Source: Methylotenera sp. (lineage in GTDB: Bacteria > Pseudomonadota > Gammaproteobacteria > Burkholderiales > Methylophilaceae). From it: a stretch of 5,394 bases of DNA. How positions within the stretch are numbered: position 1 is the stretch's first letter; every line of letters starts with the position of its first letter. The stretch spans positions 1-5,394 of the forward strand of contig SXVG01000078.1 of assembly GCA_005791685.1 (NCBI GenBank), in the 5' to 3' direction. A program made the position numbers and the translations under genes. Below, piece after piece: positions 1-5,394 of the stretch. Below the pieces are notes generated by a model, which was given only the letters and a program-made list of their open reading frames with translations, did no database searches and had not been told where the DNA came from.

Positions 1-1
1 C

Positions 2-868
2 ACCGGCAAGGGCAACGACCAAGTGCGTTTTGAGCTGGGTGTCTATGCCTTAAACCCCAACATCCAAATCATCGCGCCTTGGCGTGAATGGGATTTATTG
101 AGCCGTGAAAAATTGATGGCTTACGCAGAAAAGCATGGCATACCGGTGGACATGAAGCACAAACAAGGCGGTAGCCCTTACAGCATGGATGCTAACTTAT
201 TGCACATTTCTTACGAAGGCCGTCACTTAGAAGACCCGGCGGCAGAAGCGGAAGAGTCCATGTGGCGTTGGAGCGTTAGCCCAGAAAAAGCACCGGATGC
301 GGCTGAATATTTAGACATAGCCTACGTTAATGGCGATCCGGTCAGTTTAAATGGCGAAGCCATGAAGCCGCACGAGCTGTTGGCCCATTTAAATGCCCTC
401 GGTGGCAAACACGGCATAGGCCGCCTAGACCTAGTGGAAAACCGTTACGTGGGCATGAAGTCGCGTGGTTGTTATGAAACGCCGGGCGGCACTATTTTAT
501 TAAAAGCGCACCGCGCCATCGAATCCATCACGCTGGATCGCGAAGTGGCGCACTTAAAAGACGACTTGATGCCGCGCTACGCCAGCATGATTTATAACGG
601 TTATTGGTGGAGTCCGGAGCGCATTGCCTTGCAAACGCTGATAGACCATACGCAAACCGTGGTGAACGGTTGGGTGCGCGTTAAATTGTACAAAGGCAAC
701 GTCATCGTGACCGGTCGCGACAGTCAAACCAATTCCTTATTTGATTCTAGCATTGCTACCTTTGAAGACGATAAAGGCGCTTACGATCAAAAAGACGCCG
801 GCGGCTTCATCAAATTAAACGCCTTACGCTTACGCATAGCGGCTAATTTAAAGCATAAACAGAAATAA
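2..868 (+). CDS. argG: argininosuccinate synthase, C-terminal 288 residues (5' end cut by window edge)
   Basis: This enzyme joins citrulline and aspartate using ATP to give argininosuccinate, the penultimate step of arginine biosynthesis, in the cytoplasm. The reading frame is open to the left edge and begins inside the family signature TGKGNDQVRF, so the true start and the N-terminal ATP-binding part lie outside the window. A GTG at 23 is an internal valine of that signature, not a start. Visible residues include SPYSMDANLLHISYEG (58-73 of the visible part), which in the family carries citrulline-binding serines and a glutamate, then WRWSVSPE, and RLDLVENRYVGMKSRGCYETPGG (about 141-163), with the conserved E146 and Y158. 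The family is usually about 400 residues, so roughly 110 are missing. The C-terminus ends normally at TAA. The next gene follows in the same direction after 87 bases without a strong terminator, so read-through is possible. Identity is near certain. Confidence 0.97.
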   Translation, partial: TGKGNDQVRFELGVYALNPNIQIIAPWREWDLLSREKLMAYAEKHGIPVDMKHKQGGSPYSMDANLLHISYEGRHLEDPAAEAEESMWRWSVSPEKAPDAAEYLDIAYVNGDPVSLNGEAMKPHELLAHLNALGGKHGIGRLDLVENRYVGMKSRGCYETPGGTILLKAHRAIESITLDREVAHLKDDLMPRYASMIYNGYWWSPERIALQTLIDHTQTVVNGWVRVKLYKGNVIVTGRDSQTNSLFDSSIATFEDDKGAYDQKDAGGFIKLNALRLRIAANLKHKQK

Positions 869-919
869 TTCGGGCAAACCCTATGGCGCTTGTGCTTCGT
901 GGCCAAAACGATAGCGCAG

Positions 920-938
920 GCGCTTTTTTACAAAGCGC
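920..938 (+). other. 7-bp perfect hairpin in the argG-methyltransferase gap
   Basis: GCGCTTT (920-926) pairs perfectly with AAAGCGC (932-938) around a 5-base loop. It ends three bases before the ribosome binding site of the downstream methyltransferase. The left arm can instead pair with AGCG at 913-916 (partner CGCT 921-924), and that short hairpin would be followed by a run of six T (924-929), like a very weak terminator. A further GCGCT at 886-890 could pair with AGCGC at 913-917. These alternatives are seen in the sequence. Any role in attenuation, mRNA processing or translation control is inference. Confidence 0.45.
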
Positions 939-940
939 AA

Positions 941-947
941 AAGGGGA
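941..947 (+). promoter_or_regulatory. ribosome binding site deciding the methyltransferase start
   Basis: AAGGGGA lies 8 bases before the ATG at 956. The reading frame is open further upstream to a TTG at 890, but that codon has no purine-rich site before it and the extra residues do not resemble the family. This site therefore supports ATG 956 as the start. Confidence 0.75.
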
Positions 948-955
948 CACACGGC

Positions 956-1747
956 ATGTCTTTTAAGCACATCGTTTCGCGAGACAACCCGGTTTTTAAG
1001 CAGCTAAAAAGGTTGGCCGATAATGCTAGGGAAAGACGGGAGGCAGGGCAAACCTTGCTGGACGGTGTGCACCTCATAGCGGCTTATTTAGACCGCTTTG
1101 GCGAGCCTGCCATGTTGATCATACCGGAAGGGCAAAGCAGCGTGGAGGCGACCGGTTTGATTCAAGCGCTGGAACACGTCAATACGGTGATGCTACCGAC
1201 CTTAATGTTTGCCGAGTTGACCCCGGTGGCCAGTGCCACCGGCATCTTGGCGCTGGTCAAAATCCCGCAAATAGATTTACCCAGCACGCCTGGCTTTGTT
1301 TTGCTGTTGGAAGACATACAAGACCCGGGTAATTTGGGCAGCATGTTGCGTACGGCCGCGGCAGCGGGGGTTGAGGCGGTGTATTTAAGCAGTAGCTGCA
1401 CCGATCCTTGGTCACCCAAGGCCTTGCGTGGCGGACAGGGCGCGCAATTCGTTGTGGCCATACAGACGCGCGCTGATTTGATCGCCGAGTTGGCTGGGTT
1501 TGCTGGAATGAGTTACGCAACCGCCATGGACGGCGAGTCTTTGTATGCTCAAGATTTGCGCGGCGCGTGTGCCTTTGTGTTTGGCAATGAGGGGGCAGGC
1601 TTACGTAAACAGACCATGGCGGCCGCTGCTAAGCGCATTACCATCCCCATGGCGCAAAGCCCACTGGGCCGGGTGGAATCCCTAAACGCGGCTGCTGCCG
1701 CGGCGGTGTGTTTATTTGAACGTAAGCGGCAAACAAGCCAGTCTTAA
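956..1747 (+). CDS. SpoU/TrmH-family RNA 2'-O-methyltransferase
   Basis: A 263-residue cytoplasmic enzyme predicted to transfer a methyl group from S-adenosylmethionine to a ribose 2'-hydroxyl of rRNA or tRNA. The N-terminal part (about 5-80) resembles the SpoU substrate-binding domain: a SRDNPVFKQLKRLA stretch, an arginine-rich helix and LLDGVHLI. The C-terminal SPOUT knot domain shows all three family motifs: EDIQDPGNLGSMLRTAAAAG (119-138, key N125 and R132), FGNEGAGL (209-216, key E212) and ITIPMAQSPLGRVESLNAAA (228-247, key N244). The stretch between IPM and ESLN looks a few residues longer than is typical, which is a mild oddity. The alanine-rich end AAAAAAVCLFER fits. The exact target (for example a 23S rRNA position as in RlmB, or a tRNA as in TrmH) cannot be read from the sequence, so I give no symbol. 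It follows argG in the same direction and converges on hslO, sharing the last four bases with it. Confidence 0.92.
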   Translation: MSFKHIVSRDNPVFKQLKRLADNARERREAGQTLLDGVHLIAAYLDRFGEPAMLIIPEGQSSVEATGLIQALEHVNTVMLPTLMFAELTPVASATGILALVKIPQIDLPSTPGFVLLLEDIQDPGNLGSMLRTAAAAGVEAVYLSSSCTDPWSPKALRGGQGAQFVVAIQTRADLIAELAGFAGMSYATAMDGESLYAQDLRGACAFVFGNEGAGLRKQTMAAAAKRITIPMAQSPLGRVESLNAAAAAAVCLFERKRQTSQS

Positions 1748-2652
1748 TGGACTTCAGGCGAGCCCGGGGCGGCCGCTGGCGTCATTAATAATTGCGCGGC
1801 GTCGATTTTGTCGAACGCGTAATGGCTGTTACAAAAATCGCAATTCACTTCTATCTGGCCTTGCTCGACAAGGATGCTGTCCAATTCTTCATTGCCTAAC
1901 ATGCGCAGCATATTGGCCACGCTATTGCGGCTGCAAGCGCAATAAAATTGCGTGTTGCTGGCATTAAAAAGCCGCACATCTTCCTCATGAAACAGACGCG
2001 TGAGTAGAATTTCTGCGGGCAAGTTTAAGAGTTCGTCGTCCGTCACCGTGCTGGCCAAATGGCCGACACGGTTCCACACGTCGCTGTCGGTCTGCACGGT
2101 GGTCTGATTCATGGTGTCGGGTAGTTTTTGCAGCAACATGCCGGCCGCCGATTCACCGTCGCAACATAGCCAAATGCGTGTGTCGATTTGTTCTGAGCGC
2201 AACATGTAGTTTTCCAGCAGGGCGCTGACACTGTTCCCTTCTAAGGGCACGATGCCCTGGTAGGTTTGTGTGCCGTCTTGTGGGTCCAAGGTGATGATGC
2301 ATTGACCTTGGCTTATCAGGTCAAACAAATCGGCCTGATCGCTTATTTCGCCTGTCCATTTAGCCGTGGCGCGCATTTTGAGCGGGGCATCGCCATCGGT
2401 CGTGCATTCCACTACCAATAGCTTCAATACGCCTTTGCTTTGAATTTGCAAAATGAGGCTGCCGTTCATTTTTAAGGTGGCGCTGAGCAATGCGCTGGCG
2501 GCCATGAGTTCGCCTAAAGAGCGCTTTAAGCCGGCCGGCAGGTTTTGTTTATTCAGGGCGAATTGTAGGGTGTGGCTTAAGTTGACTAGGTTGCCGCGTA
2601 CCGGCGTATTCTCAAACACAAAGCGTTGCAAGGAGTCTTGATCTTTTTTCAT
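1744..2652 (-). CDS. hslO: Hsp33 redox-regulated molecular chaperone
   Basis: Cytoplasmic holdase that binds unfolding proteins when oxidative stress converts its zinc-bound cysteines to disulfides. The 302-residue product is close to the usual length (about 290). The N-terminal core (about 8-180) contains DSLQRFVFENTPVRG, LGELMAASALLSATLKMNGSL and LLVVECTTDG, typical of the family. The C-terminal redox switch is intact: CxC at C238/C240 (FYCACSR) and CxxC at C271/C274 (CDFC), the four zinc ligands. A short proline/alanine-rich tail follows. The start at 2652 gives the normal N-terminus, but the bases before it (CTAGCGGC) hold no recognisable Shine-Dalgarno site, so initiation may be weak or coupled. 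Upstream on the same strand, 57 bases away, is the DUF3301-like gene, with no convincing terminator between, so the two may be co-transcribed. Its stop codon overlaps that of the convergent methyltransferase. Confidence 0.97.
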   Translation of the reverse strand: MKKDQDSLQRFVFENTPVRGNLVNLSHTLQFALNKQNLPAGLKRSLGELMAASALLSATLKMNGSLILQIQSKGVLKLLVVECTTDGDAPLKMRATAKWTGEISDQADLFDLISQGQCIITLDPQDGTQTYQGIVPLEGNSVSALLENYMLRSEQIDTRIWLCCDGESAAGMLLQKLPDTMNQTTVQTDSDVWNRVGHLASTVTDDELLNLPAEILLTRLFHEEDVRLFNASNTQFYCACSRNSVANMLRMLGNEELDSILVEQGQIEVNCDFCNSHYAFDKIDAAQLLMTPAAAPGSPEVH

Positions 2653-2709
2653 GCCGCTAGTTTAACATTGGCCCCAGCGATTACAAAAAGAAAGGCTGCT
2701 GTATGCTTG

Positions 2710-3027
2710 TTATTGTTCATAAGGCGGGATATGCCAACTGTGCAATTGCCGGCCTAGCAATACCAGTTGGCAATGCAAGCGATCCACGCCACGGGCGCTC
2801 ACGTCGAATTCGTAAGTGCGTAAAAATTGCACCTGACCACGGCTGTTGCGCGCCAAGCGCAGCTTGCTGCAAGCCACCGTTTCATCCAGCAATTGCAAGC
2901 GCAAGCGTGCCGCCAGTTCCGTCCCAAGCAAGGTGGCGCGTTCACGTTTAGCTAGGCTATCCAGCCAAAACCAAGCCGCTACTAGCAATATCAACATCAG
3001 TATTAATTCCATGGCGGTGCTACGCAT
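2710..3027 (-). CDS. small single-pass membrane protein, DUF3301-like
   Basis: A 105-residue protein of unknown function. Residues 6-22 form a hydrophobic helix (MELILMLILLVAAWFWL), followed by DSLAKRERATLLG and a soluble part with TYEFDVSARGVDRLHCQLVLLG (71-92). A membrane anchor followed by WxDSL, an EFD/S...R motif and a C-terminal L.LLGR element is what I recall of the DUF3301 family of Pseudomonadota; I could not run a search. The basic stretch AKRER after the helix suggests that the C-terminal part faces the cytoplasm. Start choice is uncertain: ATG 3027 gives MRSTAMEL, while ATG 3012 would begin directly at the helix (100 residues), and neither has a clear ribosome binding site. It lies upstream of hslO on the same strand and is divergent from amt, so it shares the 3028-3257 intergenic region. 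Function cannot be assigned. Confidence 0.78.
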   Translation of the reverse strand: MRSTAMELILMLILLVAAWFWLDSLAKRERATLLGTELAARLRLQLLDETVACSKLRLARNSRGQVQFLRTYEFDVSARGVDRLHCQLVLLGRQLHSWHIPPYEQ

Positions 3028-3105
3028 TCACTTTAAAAATCGATGAAGCCAGCAGTATGTGGGGAGGCGCGGCGATTGTAAAGCTTGAGTCAGTTAAGCC
3101 ATCCG

Positions 3106-3120
3106 GCACTGTTTTTGTGC
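3106..3120 (+). promoter_or_regulatory. NtrC-type enhancer site 1 (distal)
   Basis: GCAC-N7-GTGC, in the context GGCACTGTTTTTGTGCC with perfect 5-bp arms. The arm sequence and 7-base spacing match the known NtrC operators, such as the two at E. coli glnAp2. The centre (3113) is about 117 bp upstream of the predicted amt transcription start, a normal enhancer distance. Binding is inferred. Confidence 0.8.
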
Positions 3121-3135
3121 CACGCCATAATGGAC

Positions 3136-3150
3136 GCACTGTTTGGGTGC
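3136..3150 (+). promoter_or_regulatory. NtrC-type enhancer site 2 (proximal)
   Basis: GCAC-N7-GTGC again (context CGCACTGTTTGGGTGCA), identical to site 1 at 13 of 15 positions. Its centre (3143) is 30 bp from that of site 1, close to three helical turns, so two NtrC dimers could sit on the same face of the DNA and assemble cooperatively. It lies about 87 bp before the predicted amt transcription start. Confidence 0.83.
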
Positions 3151-3203
3151 ATAAAATGGCTATGTGCTCAGGGATAGGCCTTGCAAAACAAACACTTGAA
3201 CAA

Positions 3204-3219
3204 TGGCACGTTATTTGCT
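3204..3219 (+). promoter_or_regulatory. sigma-54 (-24/-12) promoter of amt
   Basis: TGGCACG-N4-TTGCT matches the sigma-54 consensus at every fixed position. The GG (3205-3206) and GC (3217-3218) have the required 12-base register. Placing the C of GC at -12 predicts transcription from about 3230, giving a leader of about 28 bases before the amt ATG at 3258. With the two NtrC-type sites upstream, this is the standard architecture of a nitrogen-limitation promoter that needs NtrC~P and ATP hydrolysis for open complex formation. A poorer sigma-70-like pair (TTGAAC 3196-3201 and TATTAT 3220-3225, spacing 18) overlaps it and could give basal expression, but is much less convincing. Confidence 0.92.
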
Positions 3220-3243
3220 TATTATATTTCGTATAAAAATTAC

Positions 3244-3249
3244 GGAGAG
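3244..3249 (+). promoter_or_regulatory. ribosome binding site deciding the amt start
   Basis: GGAGAG lies 8 bases before ATG 3258 but only 2 bases before the in-frame GTG at 3252. Spacing therefore favours the ATG, which shortens the protein by two residues (MEGLV rather than MNMEGLV). Confidence 0.8.
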
Positions 3250-3257
3250 CAGTGAAT

Positions 3258-4448
3258 ATGGAAGGCTTAGTTTCAGCAAGCGATGTGTTATTTGTTTTAT
3301 TAGGCGCCATTATGGTGCTGGCCATGCATGCCGGGTTTGCTTTTTTGGAAGTCGGTACCGTGCGTAAAAAAAATCAAGTCAATGCCTTGGTTAAAATCAT
3401 GGTGGATTTTTCGGTGTCCACCATCGCTTATTTCTTTATAGGCTACAGCATAGCTTACGGCGTTAATTTCTTTAGCGGCGCCGAGGTGTTGGCGGCCAAA
3501 AATGGCTACGATTTGGTTAAATTCTTTTTCTTGTTGACGTTTGCCGCGGCGATTCCGGCCATCGTTTCCGGTGGCATAGCTGAACGCGCTAAATTCAATC
3601 CGCAATTGGCGGCGACCTTTGCCTTGGTGGGTTTTGTCTACCCCTTCTTTGAAGGCATAGCTTGGAACAATCACTATGGTTTTCAAGATTGGCTAAACGT
3701 CAGCTACGGCGCTAAATTCCATGACTTTGCCGGTTCGGTGGTGGTGCATGCCATGGGCGGTTGGATAGCCTTGGCGGCCGTGATGTTATTGGGTGCGCGC
3801 CATGGTCGTTACAGTAAAGACGGGCGTTTGCATGCCTACCCACCGTCCAACATCCCATTTTTAGCCCTAGGCGCATGGATACTGACCGTGGGTTGGTTTG
3901 GCTTTAATGTGATGTCTGCGCAAGCCATACAAGGCATTTCTGGCTTGGTGGCGGTCAACTCTTTAATGGCTTTGGTGGGCGGCACCTTGGCCGCTTTAAT
4001 GGTAGGCAAAAATGACCCGGGCTTTGTCCACAACGGCCCTTTGGCTGGCTTGGTGGCGGTGTGTGCCGGTTCGGATGTGATGCATCCATTGGGCGCTTTA
4101 GCCACCGGGCTGGTGGCCGGCGCCTTGTTCGTCTGGGCATTTAATTTAACGCAAAATCGTTTGAAAATTGACGACGTCTTAGGCGTGTGGCCTTTGCATG
4201 GCTTGTGTGGCGCTTGGGGTGGCATCGCCGCCGGTATTTTTGGCGCAAGCGCACTGGGTGGCTTGGGCGGCATCAGCTTTATGTCGCAATTGCTAGGCAC
4301 GGGCTTGGGCGTGTTGATTGCATTGCTTGGTGGTGCTTTGGTCTATGGCGTATTAAAACTGCTGGTGGGCATACGCTTGAGTCAAGAAGAAGAGTTTGAT
4401 GGTGCGGATTTGACCGTGCACAAAATAGGCTCGTCCGCCGACGATTGA
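3258..4448 (+). CDS. amt: Amt/MEP/Rh-family ammonium transporter
   Basis: Inner-membrane trimeric channel-type transporter that takes up ammonium. The 396-residue product is hydrophobic throughout, with about 11 predicted membrane helices, and starts directly with the first helix, so it lacks the cleaved signal peptide of E. coli AmtB. By alignment with AmtB from memory the functional residues are all present (numbered from ATG 3258): the Phe gate F91 and F95 (FFFLLTFAAAI; F103/F107 in AmtB), D156 (HDFAGS; D160), the twin pore histidines H164 (VVVHAMGG; H168) and H314 (GVWPLHGLCG; H318), and F216/S220 (GFNVMS; F215/S219) at the periplasmic ammonium site. The cytoplasmic tail GIRLSQEEEFDGADLTVHKIG is recognisable but lacks the final SHGE-AY pattern of AmtB. 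It is transcribed alone from a sigma-54 promoter with two NtrC-type sites; no PII gene (glnK/glnB) adjoins it, which is unlike the common glnK-amtB operon. Its stop is 4 bp from the convergent queG stop. Confidence 0.98.
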   Translation: MEGLVSASDVLFVLLGAIMVLAMHAGFAFLEVGTVRKKNQVNALVKIMVDFSVSTIAYFFIGYSIAYGVNFFSGAEVLAAKNGYDLVKFFFLLTFAAAIPAIVSGGIAERAKFNPQLAATFALVGFVYPFFEGIAWNNHYGFQDWLNVSYGAKFHDFAGSVVVHAMGGWIALAAVMLLGARHGRYSKDGRLHAYPPSNIPFLALGAWILTVGWFGFNVMSAQAIQGISGLVAVNSLMALVGGTLAALMVGKNDPGFVHNGPLAGLVAVCAGSDVMHPLGALATGLVAGALFVWAFNLTQNRLKIDDVLGVWPLHGLCGAWGGIAAGIFGASALGGLGGISFMSQLLGTGLGVLIALLGGALVYGVLKLLVGIRLSQEEEFDGADLTVHKIGSSADD

Positions 4449-4452
4449 TGGT

Positions 4453-5394
4453 TTAGCCTAGGTGTTGTGCCAAGGCCCATTCGACGTGCTCGCGTAACAA
4501 TGCGGAGTCGTCATGGGCTCTGGCCTGCAAGGCCCGGATGATTTCCGGGCTGGTCTTGGCGTTACCTAAGCCTACGGCGATATTGCGTAGCCATTGCTTG
4601 TAGCCTATGCGGTAAATTGCGCTACCGGCCAGTTTGCTGCTAAACATCGCTTCTGTCCAAGCAAAGCATTCGATGAGCGTGATGTCGTCCAAACCGTTCT
4701 TGATAGCAAAATCGGGCTCTAGACTGACTTCGGCAAATTTATTCCATGGGCAAAACAGTTGGCAGTCGTCGCAACCGTAGACGCGATTGCCTATCAAGGG
4801 CCTAAATTCCAATGGAATAGCGTTTTTTAGCTCTATGGTTAAATAGGAGATGCAGCGCCTAGCGTCCACTTGGTAAGGCGCGACGATGGCCTGGGTGGGG
4901 CATACGTCTATGCAGCTGCTGCAGCTGCCGCAATGGTTGCTGGCGGCTTCATCGGTAGGCAGGGGTAGGTTGGTGTAGATCTCGCCTAAGAAAAACCAAG
5001 AGCCATGGTCTTTATTAATCAGCAAAGTGTGCTTGCCGCGCCAACCCATGCCGGCTTTTTCCGCCAGCGCCACCTCCAATACCGGCGCACTGTCGCTAAA
5101 CACCCGGTAGGCGTAATCGACCCGGTCCAATTCTTTCACGGCAGCGGCTATTTTTTCACTGAGTTTTTGCAGTTTGTGACGCATGACTTTGTGGTAATCG
5201 CGGGCCAGCGCATAGCGTGATATGAATGCTTTTGAGCTGTCCGCTAACACCGACTGGCTGGCCATGGCTTGGGCGGGCAGGTAATCCAAGCGCACGGAGA
5301 TGACGCTGACGGTGTTCGGCACTAATTCTGCAGGACGGCTGCGTTTCACGCCGTGTTTTGCCATATAATCCATGTCACCATGAAAACCTTTAGC
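4453..5394 (-). CDS. queG: epoxyqueuosine reductase, 5' end cut by window edge
   Basis: Cytoplasmic cobalamin- and iron-sulfur-dependent enzyme that reduces epoxyqueuosine to queuosine at the wobble base of tRNAs with GUN anticodons (Tyr, His, Asp, Asn), the last step of queuosine synthesis. The frame is open to the right edge: seven residues (AKGFHGD) precede the first visible Met, and AKGFHGDMDYMAKHG aligns with YHGEMDWMARHG around residue 50 of E. coli QueG. The ATG at 5373 is therefore internal, and about 50 N-terminal residues lie outside. In the visible 313 residues, D101 in VFSDSAPVLE is the conserved aspartate proposed as a general acid. The ferredoxin-like part has eight cysteines for two [4Fe-4S] clusters: CGSCSSCIDVCP (155, 158, 161, 165), C181 in RRCISYLTIE, and CDDCQLFCPWN (208, 211, 215). 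The end (about 264-313) looks like the HEAT-type C-terminal domain of longer QueG proteins. No defects seen. Confidence 0.97.
   Translation of the reverse strand, partial: AKGFHGDMDYMAKHGVKRSRPAELVPNTVSVISVRLDYLPAQAMASQSVLADSSKAFISRYALARDYHKVMRHKLQKLSEKIAAAVKELDRVDYAYRVFSDSAPVLEVALAEKAGMGWRGKHTLLINKDHGSWFFLGEIYTNLPLPTDEAASNHCGSCSSCIDVCPTQAIVAPYQVDARRCISYLTIELKNAIPLEFRPLIGNRVYGCDDCQLFCPWNKFAEVSLEPDFAIKNGLDDITLIECFAWTEAMFSSKLAGSAIYRIGYKQWLRNIAVGLGNAKTSPEIIRALQARAHDDSALLREHVEWALAQHLG

Noticed and set aside
890..955. TTG start extending the methyltransferase by 22 residues
   Set aside because: No ribosome binding site before 890, and the extension covers the hairpin and the AAGGGGA site that serves ATG 956.
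1162..1520. Antisense open frames inside the methyltransferase gene
   Set aside because: Two overlapping frames opposite a gene with all three SpoU motifs; low-complexity composition and no supporting start signals.
2703..3046. Plus-strand open frames opposite the DUF3301-like gene
   Set aside because: Cys/Pro/Arg-rich translations with no membrane or domain pattern, whereas the minus strand gives a coherent anchor plus soluble domain.
3106..3120. GGCAC/GTGCC palindrome as a transcription terminator
   Set aside because: No T-run follows on either strand, and the near-identical copy 30 bp away plus the sigma-54 promoter fit an enhancer pair better.
3157..3168. Second possible sigma-54 promoter (TGGC...TGCT)
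   Set aside because: The GG-to-GC distance is 8 bases, not 12, so sigma-54 could not read both elements.
3836..4300. 154-residue open frame antisense to amt
   Set aside because: It lies entirely within a well-supported amt gene, is rich in Pro/Lys/Ala as expected for a shadow of Gly/Ala/Leu-rich coding sequence, and has no binding site or family resemblance.
5371..5373. ATG at 5373 as the queG start
   Set aside because: The frame continues to the window edge with residues matching the family (AKGFHGD), and this Met aligns to an internal position near residue 50 of E. coli QueG.
1..5394. Mobile element, CRISPR, tRNA/rRNA or an undescribed multi-gene system
   Set aside because: Nearly all bases are accounted for by recognisable housekeeping genes and short gaps; I saw no terminal inverted repeats, spaced repeat arrays, tRNA-like folds or clustered unknown genes.

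Overview
The window reads as ordinary chromosomal DNA from a Gram-negative bacterium of the phylum Pseudomonadota, most likely a betaproteobacterium. I infer this from recalled family features, not from a search. The Hsp33 N-terminus (DSLQRFVFENTPVRG), the ESLNAAAAAAVCLFE end of the SpoU-type methyltransferase, the DUF3301-type small membrane protein and an Amt whose tail ends ADLTVHKIG all fit that group. Genes are tightly packed and base composition looks even. I see no mobile element, tRNA, rRNA or CRISPR array.

Layout, left to right. (1) 2-868 (+): the last 288 residues of argininosuccinate synthase (argG), cut by the left edge. (2) 956-1747 (+): a complete SpoU/TrmH-type RNA 2'-O-methyltransferase, 87 bases after argG. 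That gap holds a 7-bp hairpin just before a good ribosome binding site. (3) 1744-2652 (-): Hsp33 (hslO), convergent with the methyltransferase; the two stop codons share the four bases TTAA. (4) 2710-3027 (-): a small single-pass membrane protein of the DUF3301 type, probably co-directional with hslO. (5) 3028-3257: the main regulatory region of the window, with two near-identical NtrC-type enhancer sites 30 bp apart and a consensus -24/-12 sigma-54 promoter. (6) 3258-4448 (+): a complete ammonium transporter (amt). (7) 4453-5394 (-): epoxyqueuosine reductase (queG), whose first ~50 residues lie beyond the right edge and whose stop is 4 bp from the amt stop.

The genes do not form one pathway: arginine biosynthesis, RNA methylation, redox chaperone, ammonium uptake and tRNA queuosine modification sit side by side. 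The best-supported regulatory statement is that amt is a stand-alone transcription unit driven by sigma-54 RNA polymerase and NtrC under nitrogen limitation. No glnK/glnB gene lies on either side of it. I found no convincing previously undescribed system; the findings are regulatory and architectural observations of modest novelty.
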